Assembly: GCA_963731205.1 (NCBI GenBank)
Contig: CAVSUJ010000002.1
Span: forward strand, 1-64,000
From: DATAZK01 sp963731205
GTDB lineage: Bacteria > Actinomycetota > Actinomycetes > Frankiales > Frankiaceae
DNA length: 64,000 nucleotides
Direction of reading: 5' to 3'
Shown here: one piece after another, positions 8,497 through 16,365 of the stretch
Numbering within the stretch: the first letter of the stretch is position 1
How the letters are laid out: each line of letters opens with the position of its first letter
Made by a program: the position numbers and the translations under genes
Notes under the pieces: model-generated
What the model was told of the DNA's origin: nothing
The model's input: only the letters and a program-made list of their open reading frames with translations
The model's database searches: none

Positions 8497-10144
8497 GTGG
8501 GAGCTCACCGTCGTCGTCACGTCAACCCAACAAGCGCCGCCGCCGGGGCTCAGCCCCGAAAAGCGCGCGCCCAGACGCCACCGCTCCCTCTGGGGCAGGC
8601 TGATCTACCTCGTTGCGGGCCTGCTGTCGATCGTCGTGCTGCTGGGCAGCGTGGGTGGGTTCGTCGTCGTGAAATGGTTCGACGGATCGATTTCCCGGGT
8701 CCAGCTGAATCTGGGCAAGAGCGACAAGGACCGGCCGGCACCCACGCCCCTCGGCTCGCAGAACTGGCTGCTGGTCGGTACCGACAGCCGTGCCGGAACC
8801 ACCGGCGAGTTCGGCACCGGCATCGACGGCGCGCGCAGCGACACGACGATTCTCGCTCACCTCGACGCCGACGGCACCACCACAAACATCTCCATTCCAC
8901 GCGACACCCTGGTGACGATTCCCTCCTATACCGACAGCAAGGGCGTGACCCATCCGGCGGAGCAGAACAAGTTCAACCAGGCCATCTTCGAAGGCGGCCC
9001 GCTGCTGCTCGTGCGCACTGTCGAGAAGATGTTCGACGTCCGCGTCGACCATTACGTCTCGGTCGACCTGGAGGGCTTCAAGAAGATCAGCCAGGTGCTG
9101 AACGGTGTCCAGGTCTGCATCAAGCCGACGCCCGCGGACTACCACGATCCCGACCCCAACATCACCAACATCAACGACGGCTACAGCGGCTTCCACGGTC
9201 ACTACGGCACGCAGAAGCTGGCCGGAGACCAGGCGGTGGACTTCGTCCGCCAGCGTCACGGCCTGCCCAACGGTGACATCGACCGCATCAAGCGCCAGCA
9301 GCAGTTCCTCGGCTCGGTGTTCCGCACGGCGACCCAGGTCAACCTGCTGTTCAAGCCGCTGGCCGTGACCCGCCTGCTCGGCGCCCTCAAGGACGCGTTG
9401 CAGTTGGACGACAACACGTCCCTGTCCGACCTGGAGACGCTGGGCCAGCGCCTGCGAGGGCTGGATCCCAGCAAGGTCCTCTTCGAGACCGTCCCGCAGC
9501 GTGGTCTGGATGTCACCGACACCGACCTCGGCACGATCGTCATGCAGGACGGCATCCCGACACTGATCCCCAACGGCCAGTCGGACAACGTCGGCAGCGT
9601 CCAGATCCTGAACCAGGCGGCGTTCAACACGATGAAGGCCAAGATCCAGGACAAGAGCACCTCGACGAACACAGGTGCGGTCGGCAGCGCATCGGCGACC
9701 AACGTCCAGCCACTCGGCGTCAGCGTCGACCCGTCACAGGTGACGGTCACGGTCGAGGACGGGGTCGGCACCGTGGGACTGGCCAGCCGCGTGAGCACCG
9801 CGCTTGCCAAGGAGTCCTTCAACACCGGCGTCCCCGGCCCTGCTGCCACGACCGGCTACCTCGGTTCGCAGGTGCGCTACGCACCCAGCGACAAGGCCGC
9901 GGCCCAGACGGTCGCCACCGCGGTTCCCGGGACGGTGCTCGTCGAGGACCCGCAGATCACCGGTGGCGTCGTGCTGATCGTCGGCGCCAACTTCAGCAAG
10001 GTCGTTCCGGTCAGCGTCTCGGTTCCGGTGAGCAACCCCGACAACTCCAGTGGCACGAACCCGACCACGACCCCGACCACCAACCCCAGCACCAACCCGG
10101 CTCCGGTCTCGGCCGCGTCGCAGGACAACAGCTGCACCTACTAG
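8497..10144 (+). CDS. LytR-CpsA-Psr (LCP) protein with LytR_C tail; apparent N-terminal frameshift
   Basis: From 8561 on, the frame encodes a membrane helix (GRLIYLVAGLLSIVVLLGS), then an LCP domain with LLVGTDSRAG, ARSDTTIL, SIPRDT, DHYVSVD and a QRHGLPNGDIDRIKRQQQF motif, then a LytR_C domain (about 9715-10010) and a Thr/Pro/Asn-rich tail. LCP enzymes transfer undecaprenyl-linked polymers to peptidoglycan outside the membrane. That frame has no ATG, GTG or TTG between its upstream stop at 8477 and GTG 8636, which is inside the helix. GTG 8497, preceded by AAGGGGAG at 8478-8485, begins a typical basic LCP N-terminus in another frame, so one extra base near 8551-8565 probably splits the gene. 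Confidence 0.8.
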
Positions 10145-10758
10145 GCGCCGATGAGCTCCGGCAGCTTGGCGGCCAGGGCACGGAAGGCTCGGCCGCGATG
10201 GCTGATGGCGTCCTTCTCGGCCGGGCTCATCTCGGCGGTGGTCCGCGTCTCGCCGTCCGGAACGAAGATCGGGTCATAGCCGAAACCGCCGGCGCCACGG
10301 GGCCCGCGTAGCAAGGTCCCGCGTACCTCGCCGCGCAGCACGAAATCCCGCCCGTCGGGGAACGCGACCGCTGCCGCGCACACGAAGGCCGCCCCGCGCC
10401 GCTCGTCAGGGGTCTCGTTCAGCTGCGCGAGCACCAGGCGCAGGTTGGCCTCGTCGCGGGTCGGGTCACTCGACCCGAGCCCCGACCAGCGCGCCGAGAG
10501 CACTCCCGGCATGCCGTTCAGCTCGTCGACGGTCAGGCCACTGTCATCGGCGACGGCCGTCAGCCCGGTCTCCGCGACCGCGGCGTGGGCTTTCAGCAGC
10601 GCGTTCGCCTCGAAGGTCGCGCCCGTCTCGGCAACATCGGGCGCCGCCTCCGGCAACCCCACTAGCTCGTACTCCGGACCCAGGATGCGCCGCAGCTCGG
10701 CGAGCTTGCCTTGGTTGCGGCTCGCCAGCACCAGCCGGTCGCGCTGCTGCCCCGTCAC
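10141..10758 (-). CDS. rdgB: Non-canonical purine NTP pyrophosphatase (RdgB/HAM1)
   Basis: A 205-residue Ham1-family enzyme that hydrolyses ITP, XTP and dITP to monophosphates and keeps deaminated purines out of nucleic acids. Family motifs are clear: ASRNQGKLAEL near the N-terminus, TFEANALLKA, then ADDSGLTVDELNG with the catalytic acidic residues, and GGFGYDPIF with SHRGRAF toward the C-terminus. The start GTG 10758 overlaps the rph stop by 4 bp, the usual actinobacterial rph-rdgB arrangement. Its stop shares a CTAG tetranucleotide with the stop of the convergent LCP gene. Confidence 0.95.
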   Translation of the reverse strand: MTGQQRDRLVLASRNQGKLAELRRILGPEYELVGLPEAAPDVAETGATFEANALLKAHAAVAETGLTAVADDSGLTVDELNGMPGVLSARWSGLGSSDPTRDEANLRLVLAQLNETPDERRGAAFVCAAAVAFPDGRDFVLRGEVRGTLLRGPRGAGGFGYDPIFVPDGETRTTAEMSPAEKDAISHRGRAFRALAAKLPELIGA

Positions 10759-11477
10759 TCAGCCAGCGCTGCCTTTTGCGCCGCCGCCAGCGATGCGCAC
10801 CCGCCGACCGCCAGGTCGAGCAGCGCGTCGAGCTCGGACCGGTCGAAGGCAGCACCCTCAGCCGTGCCCTGTACCTCGACGAAGCGGCCGTCGCCGGTCA
10901 CGACGACATTCATGTCGGTGCCGGCGCGGACGTCCTCCTCGTAGCAGAGGTCGAGGCGTGGCTCACCGTCGATGACGCCGACGCTGACGGCCGAGACCGA
11001 CGCGACCAGCGCAGAGTCCTTGCCGAGCGAGTGGATCGCGTCAGCCAGCGCGACATAGGCCCCGGTGATCGCCGCGGTACGCGTGCCGCCATCGGCCACC
11101 AGGACGTCGCAGTCGATCGCGATGGTGTTTTCGCCCAGGGCAGCCAGATCGACGCAGGGACGCAGCGCCCGGCCGATCAGCCGGCTGATCTCCTGCGTGC
11201 GCCCGCCGACCTTGCCCTTCACCGATTCCCGCTGGTTACGCGTGTTGGTCGCGCTCGGCAGCATCGCGTACTCGGCGGTCACCCAGCCGAGCCCGCTCCC
11301 CCGCCGCCAGCGCGGCACCTCCCGTTCCACGCTGGCCGCGCAGACCACCCGGGTCTCCCCGAAATTGATCAGGACCGAGCCGGCGGGATGTGGCTGCCAG
11401 CCCCGCTCCATCCGGACCGGCCGCAGCTCGTCGTTCGCCCGTCCACCAGGACGGCCTTCAGCTCTTGCAGTGCTCAC
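10755..11477 (-). CDS. rph: Ribonuclease PH
   Basis: A 240-residue RNase PH, a phosphate-dependent 3'-5' exoribonuclease that trims tRNA 3' ends. Recognisable segments are GSVLINFGETRVVC, GWVTAEYAMLPSAT, RTQEISRLIGRALR (phosphate and RNA-binding arginines), DCDVLVADGGTRTAAITGA and the C-terminal EVQGTAEGAAFDR. Length is normal. It lies between the metallo-beta-lactamase-fold gene (20 bp upstream) and rdgB (4-bp overlap), so the three are likely one transcript. Start GTG 11477 precedes a short variable tail. Confidence 0.95.
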   Translation of the reverse strand: MSTARAEGRPGGRANDELRPVRMERGWQPHPAGSVLINFGETRVVCAASVEREVPRWRRGSGLGWVTAEYAMLPSATNTRNQRESVKGKVGGRTQEISRLIGRALRPCVDLAALGENTIAIDCDVLVADGGTRTAAITGAYVALADAIHSLGKDSALVASVSAVSVGVIDGEPRLDLCYEEDVRAGTDMNVVVTGDGRFVEVQGTAEGAAFDRSELDALLDLAVGGCASLAAAQKAALAE

Positions 11478-11496
11478 GATGGAAGGTCAACCCACT

Positions 11497-12243
11497 TCAG
11501 ACGTCGTAGCTTGCGCCGGGCTTGGCGCAAACGATCTCACCCTCGTACTGACTCGTGGCCTCATCCTGCAGCTCCTGCGGGCTCGCCCAGGGGACGACAT
11601 GCGTCAGGAGAAGTTTGTGGGCATCGGCGCGGTGGGCGGCCTCGCCCGCATCGCGCCCGCTCATGTGGATACCCGGCGGGTTGCCCCGCGAATGCGCCCA
11701 GCTCGATTCGCAGAGGAACAGGTCGGTGTCGCGAGCGAGCTTCTCGACCTCCTCGCAGCTGCCGGTGTCGCCGCTGTAGGTGAAGGTGCGCCCGCCCGCG
11801 GTCATGCGCATGCCGTAGGCCTCGATCGGATGGCGTACCCGATCCAGCTCGATCTCGAACGGGCCGATCGCACGGTGGCCGGTGCGGATCCCGCGGAAGT
11901 CGAAGACGTCGGACAGGCCGTCGGAGGGCCAGTCGTCGAAGGCGCCGCACAGGCGATGGCGCGTGGACACCGGCCCGTAGACCGGCAGCCGGGGCAGCGG
12001 CCCTTCGGGGTGGTAGCGCAGGGCGTACGAGTAAGAGACCAGGTCAAGGCAGTGGTCACCGTGCAGGTGCGAGACGAGGACCGCGTCGATGTTGAGCAGG
12101 CCGATGTACTCCTGCAACGGGCCGAGCGCGCCGTTGCCCACGTCGATGAGCAGCCGGAAGCCGTCGTGTTCGAGCACGTACGACGAGCACGCCGTACCCG
12201 GGCCGGGGAAGGTTCCCGCGCAGCCGAGCACCGTCAGCTTCAC
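11497..12243 (-). CDS. Metallo-beta-lactamase-fold protein, Rv1339-like phosphodiesterase
   Basis: A 248-residue MBL-fold enzyme with the metal motif SHLHGDHCLDL, a DVGNGALG segment, YSGDTG (bridging Asp) and a late LTHVVPW His. Its position directly upstream of rph is that of mycobacterial Rv1339, reported as a cAMP phosphodiesterase; the wider family is RNase Z/ElaC-like. I infer cyclic nucleotide or related phosphodiester hydrolysis from synteny and fold, not from a substrate-specific residue. Start GTG 12243. Two overlapping CACGTG palindromes lie about 75-90 bp upstream. Confidence 0.8.
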   Translation of the reverse strand: MKLTVLGCAGTFPGPGTACSSYVLEHDGFRLLIDVGNGALGPLQEYIGLLNIDAVLVSHLHGDHCLDLVSYSYALRYHPEGPLPRLPVYGPVSTRHRLCGAFDDWPSDGLSDVFDFRGIRTGHRAIGPFEIELDRVRHPIEAYGMRMTAGGRTFTYSGDTGSCEEVEKLARDTDLFLCESSWAHSRGNPPGIHMSGRDAGEAAHRADAHKLLLTHVVPWASPQELQDEATSQYEGEIVCAKPGASYDV

Positions 12244-12316
12244 AGCGCAGCATCCATCAACGGCGCCACTGGCTGGATGGGGTCATTGCTACAACAGGGT
12301 AAAGCCGTTGTGCAGG

Positions 12317-12333
12317 TCACGTGACACGTGTCG
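12317..12333. promoter_or_regulatory. Two overlapping CACGTG palindromes
   Basis: GTCACGTGAC (12317-12326) and GACACGTGTC (12324-12333) are both perfect 10-bp palindromes that share GAC, putting their CACGTG cores 7 bp apart. They sit in the 119-bp gap between cysM and the MBL/rph/rdgB unit, 74-90 bp upstream of the MBL gene. A dimeric transcription factor site is possible; no cognate regulator is known to me. Confidence 0.4.
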
Positions 12334-12362
12334 GAAATTTCACATGCGCACGAGCGCAGCGC

Positions 12363-13310
12363 TCAAGCCCAGAGCTGACCTTCCAGCGCTTCCTCGGCCT
12401 CTTCCAGAGTGCCGGCGTAGGCGCCGGTCGAGAGGTACTTCCAGCCCCCGTCGCACACCACGAACGCGATGTCAGCACGCTCGCCCGCGGCCACGGCCTT
12501 GTCGGCCTGCGCGAGCGCGGCGTGCAGGATGGCGCCGGTCGAGATGCCGGCGAAGATGCCTTCCTGCTGGACCAGCTCGCGGGTACGCCGCAGCGCCGCG
12601 ACGTGGTCCACCGAGTAGCGGGTCGTCAGCACCGACGCGTCATACAGCTCAGGGATGAAACCCTCGTCGATGTTGCGGAGGCCATAGACCAGATCGCCGT
12701 ACTGCGGCTCGGCTGCCACGATCTTCACGTCCGGCACCTGCTCGCGCAGGTAGCGCCCGACGCCCATCAGCGTTCCGGTGGTACCGAGCCCGGCGACGAA
12801 ATGGGTGATGGTCGGCAGGTCGGCGAGGACCTCCGGGCCGGTCGACTCGTAGTGCGCGCGCCAGTTGGCCGGGTTGCCGTACTGGTAGAGCATCACCCAG
12901 TCGGGATTCTCGGCGGCGATGCGCTTGGCGACGGCGACCGCCTCGTTGCTGCCGCCGGCCGCGGGCGAGGAGACGATCTGCGCGCCCCACATCTCCAGCA
13001 GCTGGCGACGCTCGGAGGAGGTGTTCTCCGGCATCACGCAGACCAGCCGGTAGCCGCGCTGGCGGCACACCATTGCCAGCGAGATGCCGGTGTTGCCCGA
13101 CGTCGGCTCGAGCACCGTGGAGCCCGGATGCAGGCGGCCCTCCTTCTCGGCGGTGGCCACCATCCAGAGCGCCGGGCGGTCCTTGATCGAACCCGTCGGG
13201 TTGTTCTGCTCGAGCTTGGCCCACAGGCGCACGTCAGCCGTCGGCGACAGCCGCGGCAGGCCGACCAGTGGGGTATGCCCGACCGAATCGATCAGGCTCT
13301 CGAAGCGCAC
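12363..13310 (-). CDS. cysM: CysO-dependent cysteine synthase (CysM type)
   Basis: A 315-residue PLP enzyme of fold type II. NNPTGSIKDRPAL carries the PLP-binding Lys, EPTSGNTGISLA binds the substrate carboxylate, and GLGTTGTLMGVG is the phosphate-binding loop. In actinobacteria this enzyme condenses O-phosphoserine with the thiocarboxylate of the sulfur carrier CysO, giving a CysO-cysteine adduct that Mec then cleaves. The immediate upstream cysO and mec genes, in the same direction with a 14-bp gap to cysO, support that pathway over ordinary O-acetylserine sulfhydrylase. Start GTG 13310. Confidence 0.92.
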   Translation of the reverse strand: MRFESLIDSVGHTPLVGLPRLSPTADVRLWAKLEQNNPTGSIKDRPALWMVATAEKEGRLHPGSTVLEPTSGNTGISLAMVCRQRGYRLVCVMPENTSSERRQLLEMWGAQIVSSPAAGGSNEAVAVAKRIAAENPDWVMLYQYGNPANWRAHYESTGPEVLADLPTITHFVAGLGTTGTLMGVGRYLREQVPDVKIVAAEPQYGDLVYGLRNIDEGFIPELYDASVLTTRYSVDHVAALRRTRELVQQEGIFAGISTGAILHAALAQADKAVAAGERADIAFVVCDGGWKYLSTGAYAGTLEEAEEALEGQLWA

Positions 13311-13324
13311 AGTCTTGTCAGCCC

Positions 13325-13615
13325 TCAGCGGGCGTCGGATGCCCCGCCGGCAACTGCGGGCAGGATCGTGACGGTGTCGCCGTCCTTCAGGGGCGCCTCG
13401 AGCGCACCGAGGAAGCGCACGTCTTCGTTGTTGATGTACACGTTGACGAAGCGGTGCAGCGAACCGTCCTCCGCGATGAGACGGCCACGAAGGCCCTCGT
13501 AACGCGAGTCGACGTCGGACAGAAGCGCGTCCAGCGTGTCGCCGGAAGCCTCGACCGCCTTCGCCCCTCCCGTGTACGTGCGAAGGATCGTCGGCACCTT
13601 TACCTGAACAGCCAT
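13325..13615 (-). CDS. cysO: Sulfur carrier protein CysO (MoaD/ThiS fold) with tail after Gly-Gly
   Basis: A 96-residue ubiquitin-like sulfur carrier. I start it at ATG 13615 (MAVQVKVPTILRTYTGG), preceded by AGGATG, rather than at the longer open frame. The body has FVNVYINNEDVRFLGAL and the C-terminal DTVTILPAVAGG typical of CysO. After the Gly-Gly come five more residues (ASDAR), so the thiocarboxylate can form only after a peptidase removes them; the JAMM protease Mec encoded just upstream is the obvious candidate. CysO donates sulfur to CysM for cysteine synthesis. Confidence 0.92.
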   Translation of the reverse strand: MAVQVKVPTILRTYTGGAKAVEASGDTLDALLSDVDSRYEGLRGRLIAEDGSLHRFVNVYINNEDVRFLGALEAPLKDGDTVTILPAVAGGASDAR

Positions 13616-13669
13616 GATGTCATCCTGCAACATGAGCGGCGCTTAGGGGATTCCAGCCGATCAGAACAG

Positions 13670-14068
13670 TCAGCCGACCGTGACCGGTTCCTCCTCGACC
13701 TTCCCGTCGACGATCCGGAATGAACGCACCTCGGCGGTCTCGGGATCGCGGGTGGAGACCAGCACGTAGTGCGCTTCCGGCTCGTTGGCGTAGGAGATGT
13801 CGGTACGCGACGGGTAGGCCTCGGTGGCCGTGTGCGAGTGATAGATGACCACCGGCTCCTCGTCCCGCGCCTCCATGTCCTGGTAGAGCGCCAGCAGCTC
13901 GGCCGAGTCGAACTCGTAGAACGTGGGTGAGCGCGCGGCGTTGGTCATGGCGAGGAACCGCTCGGGGACGCCATCGCGGCCGGCGATCACGCCGCAGGCC
14001 TCATCCGGGTGGTCACGTCGCGCGTGGGCCACCATCGCGTCGTAGTGGTCTTGTGAGAGCTTCAACAC
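13670..14068 (-). CDS. mec: JAMM/MPN+ metalloprotease Mec, CysO-cysteine peptidase
   Basis: A 132-residue JAMM-domain zinc peptidase. The catalytic Glu lies in DEACGVIAG and the metal motif is YHSHTATEAYPSRTD, matching HxHx7Sx2D exactly. In mycobacteria Mec cleaves cysteine from the CysO-cysteine adduct; here it may also trim the five-residue CysO tail. It is 54 bp upstream of cysO in the same direction. Start GTG 14068 gives the family's usual MLKLSQ-type N-terminus. Confidence 0.93.
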   Translation of the reverse strand: MLKLSQDHYDAMVAHARRDHPDEACGVIAGRDGVPERFLAMTNAARSPTFYEFDSAELLALYQDMEARDEEPVVIYHSHTATEAYPSRTDISYANEPEAHYVLVSTRDPETAEVRSFRIVDGKVEEEPVTVG

Positions 14069-14088
14069 CAGCGCGAGATTAGTGGCGA

Positions 14089-14649
14089 TCAGTCGCCGGT
14101 GAGAGCCGAGAGCAGGGAGTCCTGCAGCTCGCCGAGCCAGAGGTAGACGCTGAGGCGGTGGGCGCGGGGGTCATCGACCTCCAGGGTGGCGAGCTCGTCG
14201 GCGGTGTCCTGGTCGACGTCGAGCGCCGTGCCGAGCGCGAGTCGGGCGTCGTTCAGCGCACCGAGCCACGCGGCGCTGGCCTCGTCGTCGAGCGTGAGCG
14301 AGCCGCCGCCTTCGGGCAGCGAGTCGAGCAGCGCGATGGCGTTGGCGAACTTGGCGGCGCGCAGGTCGGCCTCGGTGAAGCGGCGGAAATCATCAGCAGC
14401 CGCAGCGTCATCCGCGTAGGCGTCAGGAAAGAGCCGGGCGGAGATCGGGTCCTTGGGCGAAGCGGGTCCGTGGCCGGGCTGCCCCAGCCCGCCGAGACCG
14501 AGCTCGCGCGCCCAGGCCTCTCCGTCGGTCGCCGCCGGCTCCGGACCGATCAGTTCCGACATCTCATTGATCACCTGCGTGAGCACGGCCGTCTCGACCG
14601 GATCGAGCAGGACGGTGATCCCAGCCTTGGTCCGCTTGATGACGCTCAC
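14089..14649 (-). CDS. DUF2017 protein
   Basis: A 186-residue protein with an N-terminal basic stretch (VIKRTKAGITVLLDPVE), a long helical body, and a C-terminal RLSVYLWLGELQDSLLSAL. This matches DUF2017, which in actinobacteria lies between clpS and mec as here. It has no known enzymatic motif. Conserved linkage suggests a link to ClpS-mediated proteolysis or to the CysO pathway, but the role is unknown. The gap to clpS is 16 bp and to mec 20 bp, so it is one operon. Confidence 0.85.
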   Translation of the reverse strand: MSVIKRTKAGITVLLDPVETAVLTQVINEMSELIGPEPAATDGEAWARELGLGGLGQPGHGPASPKDPISARLFPDAYADDAAAADDFRRFTEADLRAAKFANAIALLDSLPEGGGSLTLDDEASAAWLGALNDARLALGTALDVDQDTADELATLEVDDPRAHRLSVYLWLGELQDSLLSALTGD

Positions 14650-14665
14650 GCCGTCAGGCGTCCGC

Positions 14666-14980
14666 TCACGTGTCGTGCGCGAGGGTGGCCCACAGCCCCG
14701 CCCCGTGCAGCTTGCTGACGTCGCGCTCCATCTCCTCGCGGGTGCCGGCCGTGACCACGGCCTTGCCGGTCTGGTGGACGTCGAGCATCAGCTTCTCGGC
14801 CTTGCTCTTCGGAAAGCCGAACAACTGCTGGAAGACGTACGTGACGTACGACATCAAGTTGATCGGGTCGTCCCAGACGATGGTGACCCAGGGCCGGTCG
14901 GTCTCGGCGCGTTCGTCCTCGCGCACGCTTTCACCGGTGCGCTCGATGGTCTGAGGCGTAGCGGTCGTCACCCGACCCAT
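14666..14980 (-). CDS. clpS: ATP-dependent Clp protease adaptor ClpS
   Basis: A 104-residue ClpS, the N-end-rule adaptor that delivers substrates with destabilising N-terminal residues to ClpC/ClpA-ClpP. The core PWVTIVWDDPINLMSYVTYVFQQLFGF and KAEKLMLDVHQTGKAVV holds the hydrophobic N-degron pocket. The N-terminal 28 residues are variable and charged, as in relatives. It is the first gene of the leftward clpS-DUF2017-mec-cysO-cysM unit and is divergent from pncB, 31 bp away. Confidence 0.95.
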   Translation of the reverse strand: MGRVTTATPQTIERTGESVREDERAETDRPWVTIVWDDPINLMSYVTYVFQQLFGFPKSKAEKLMLDVHQTGKAVVTAGTREEMERDVSKLHGAGLWATLAHDT

Positions 14981-15011
14981 TCTGCGCCTCGACTTTCAAT
15001 ACAGTCCCGGC

Positions 15012-16298
15012 ATGTCCAGCACCGCGCTGCTGACCGATCACTACGAGCTCACGATGCTTCAGGCCGCGCTCGAATCGGGAGCCGCGTCCCGGCCGACGGT
15101 CTTCGAGGTGTTCACGCGACGGCTTCCGCCCGGCCGGCGCTACGGGGTTTTCGCCGGGGTCGGGCGGCTGCTCGACGCGTTCGAGCAATTCCGATTCGGC
15201 CCGGATGAGCTCGGGCTGCTGCGCGAGACGGGCGTCGTCAACGAGGCGACCGTGGGCTGGCTCGGCGAGCACCTGGCGGAGCCGCCGCGCGTTGACATCA
15301 CCGGACTGGCCGAGGGCGAGGCGTACGGGCCCGGGACGCCGGTGCTCGTCGTCGAGGGGACTTTCGCGCACGCGGTCCTGCTGGAGACGCTGGTGCTCTC
15401 GATCCTCAACCACGACAGTGCCGTTGCCGCCGCCGGAGCGCGGATGACGATCGTTGCGGAAGACCGGCCCTGCATCGAGATGGGCTCGCGGCGCACCCAT
15501 GAGCAGGCCGCCGTCGCCGCCGCTCGAGCGGCCTACATCGTCGGGTTCGCGGCGACGTCGAACCTGGAAGCCGGCCGCCGCTACGAGATCCCGACGACTG
15601 GTACCAGCGCCCACGCGTTCACCCTCGTGCACGACACCGAGCGGGCGGCGTTCGAAGCCCAGGTCGCGTCGCTCGGCACCGACACGACCCTGCTGGTCGA
15701 TTCCTACGACCTCATGGAGGGAGTGCGCACCGCGGTCGACGTCGCAGGACCGGGGCTCGGGGCGGTGCGCCTCGACAGCGGCGACCTCAGCACACTGGCG
15801 CGTGAGGTACGCGCACTGCTCGACAGTCTCGGCGCGACCAACACCCGCATCATCGTCACCAGCGACCTCGACGAGTACGCGATCGCCGGATTGGCGGCCG
15901 CGCCGGTGGACGGCTACGGGGTCGGCACGGCACTGTCCACCGGATCGGGTGCGCCGACCGCCGGGTTCGTCTACAAGCTCGTCGAGCGAAGCGGGCAGCC
16001 GGTCCAGAAACTCTCGCCGGGCAAGCTCTCGCGCGGAGGACGCAAGAGCCTGGCCCGCCGGTTGAGTCCGCACGGAGTGGCGATCGAGGACGTCGTCGTG
16101 CCCGGCCGCGACGCTCCCGTCGGCCCGCGCCTGCGGCCGCTGCACGAACGGCTGGTGCACGACGGAGAGCGCGTCGCGGAGTTGAGCCTCGCCGAGGCGC
16201 GCCGGCGCTGGGTCCAGTCGCGGGCCGAGTTGCCTGCGCAGGCGCTACGGCTGTCGTCCGGCGATCCCGCGCTGAAGGCGACGTTCGAAGGGTTCTAG
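15012..16298 (+). CDS. pncB: Nicotinate phosphoribosyltransferase
   Basis: A 428-residue enzyme converting nicotinate and PRPP to nicotinate mononucleotide in NAD salvage. Typical segments are LLTDHYELTMLQAAL at the start, FEVFTRRLPPGRRYGVFAG, MGSRRTHEQAA, GTSAHAFTL and a phosphate-binding RLDSGDL. Start ATG 15012 opposes clpS, as in mycobacteria. An NrtR-like Nudix regulator lies 1.7 kb downstream, which could control this gene. A strong inverted repeat follows the stop. Confidence 0.93.
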   Translation: MSSTALLTDHYELTMLQAALESGAASRPTVFEVFTRRLPPGRRYGVFAGVGRLLDAFEQFRFGPDELGLLRETGVVNEATVGWLGEHLAEPPRVDITGLAEGEAYGPGTPVLVVEGTFAHAVLLETLVLSILNHDSAVAAAGARMTIVAEDRPCIEMGSRRTHEQAAVAAARAAYIVGFAATSNLEAGRRYEIPTTGTSAHAFTLVHDTERAAFEAQVASLGTDTTLLVDSYDLMEGVRTAVDVAGPGLGAVRLDSGDLSTLAREVRALLDSLGATNTRIIVTSDLDEYAIAGLAAAPVDGYGVGTALSTGSGAPTAGFVYKLVERSGQPVQKLSPGKLSRGGRKSLARRLSPHGVAIEDVVVPGRDAPVGPRLRPLHERLVHDGERVAELSLAEARRRWVQSRAELPAQALRLSSGDPALKATFEGF

Positions 16299-16308
16299 TC
16301 GGGCGCAA

Positions 16309-16357
16309 CTCGCGGTTTCACCGGTGACACGCCGTCCGGAGGCAGTGAAACCGCGAG
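16309..16357. terminator. 13-bp inverted repeat between convergent genes
   Basis: CTCGCGGTTTCAC at 16309-16321 pairs perfectly with GTGAAACCGCGAG at 16345-16357 across a 23-nt loop, between the stops of pncB and the acyl-CoA synthetase gene. It would act as a bidirectional terminator, though no T-tract follows. A 12-bp direct repeat, CTAGTCGGGCGC, covers both stop codons at 16295-16306 and 16366-16377. Confidence 0.65.
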
Positions 16358-16365
16358 CTCCGCAC

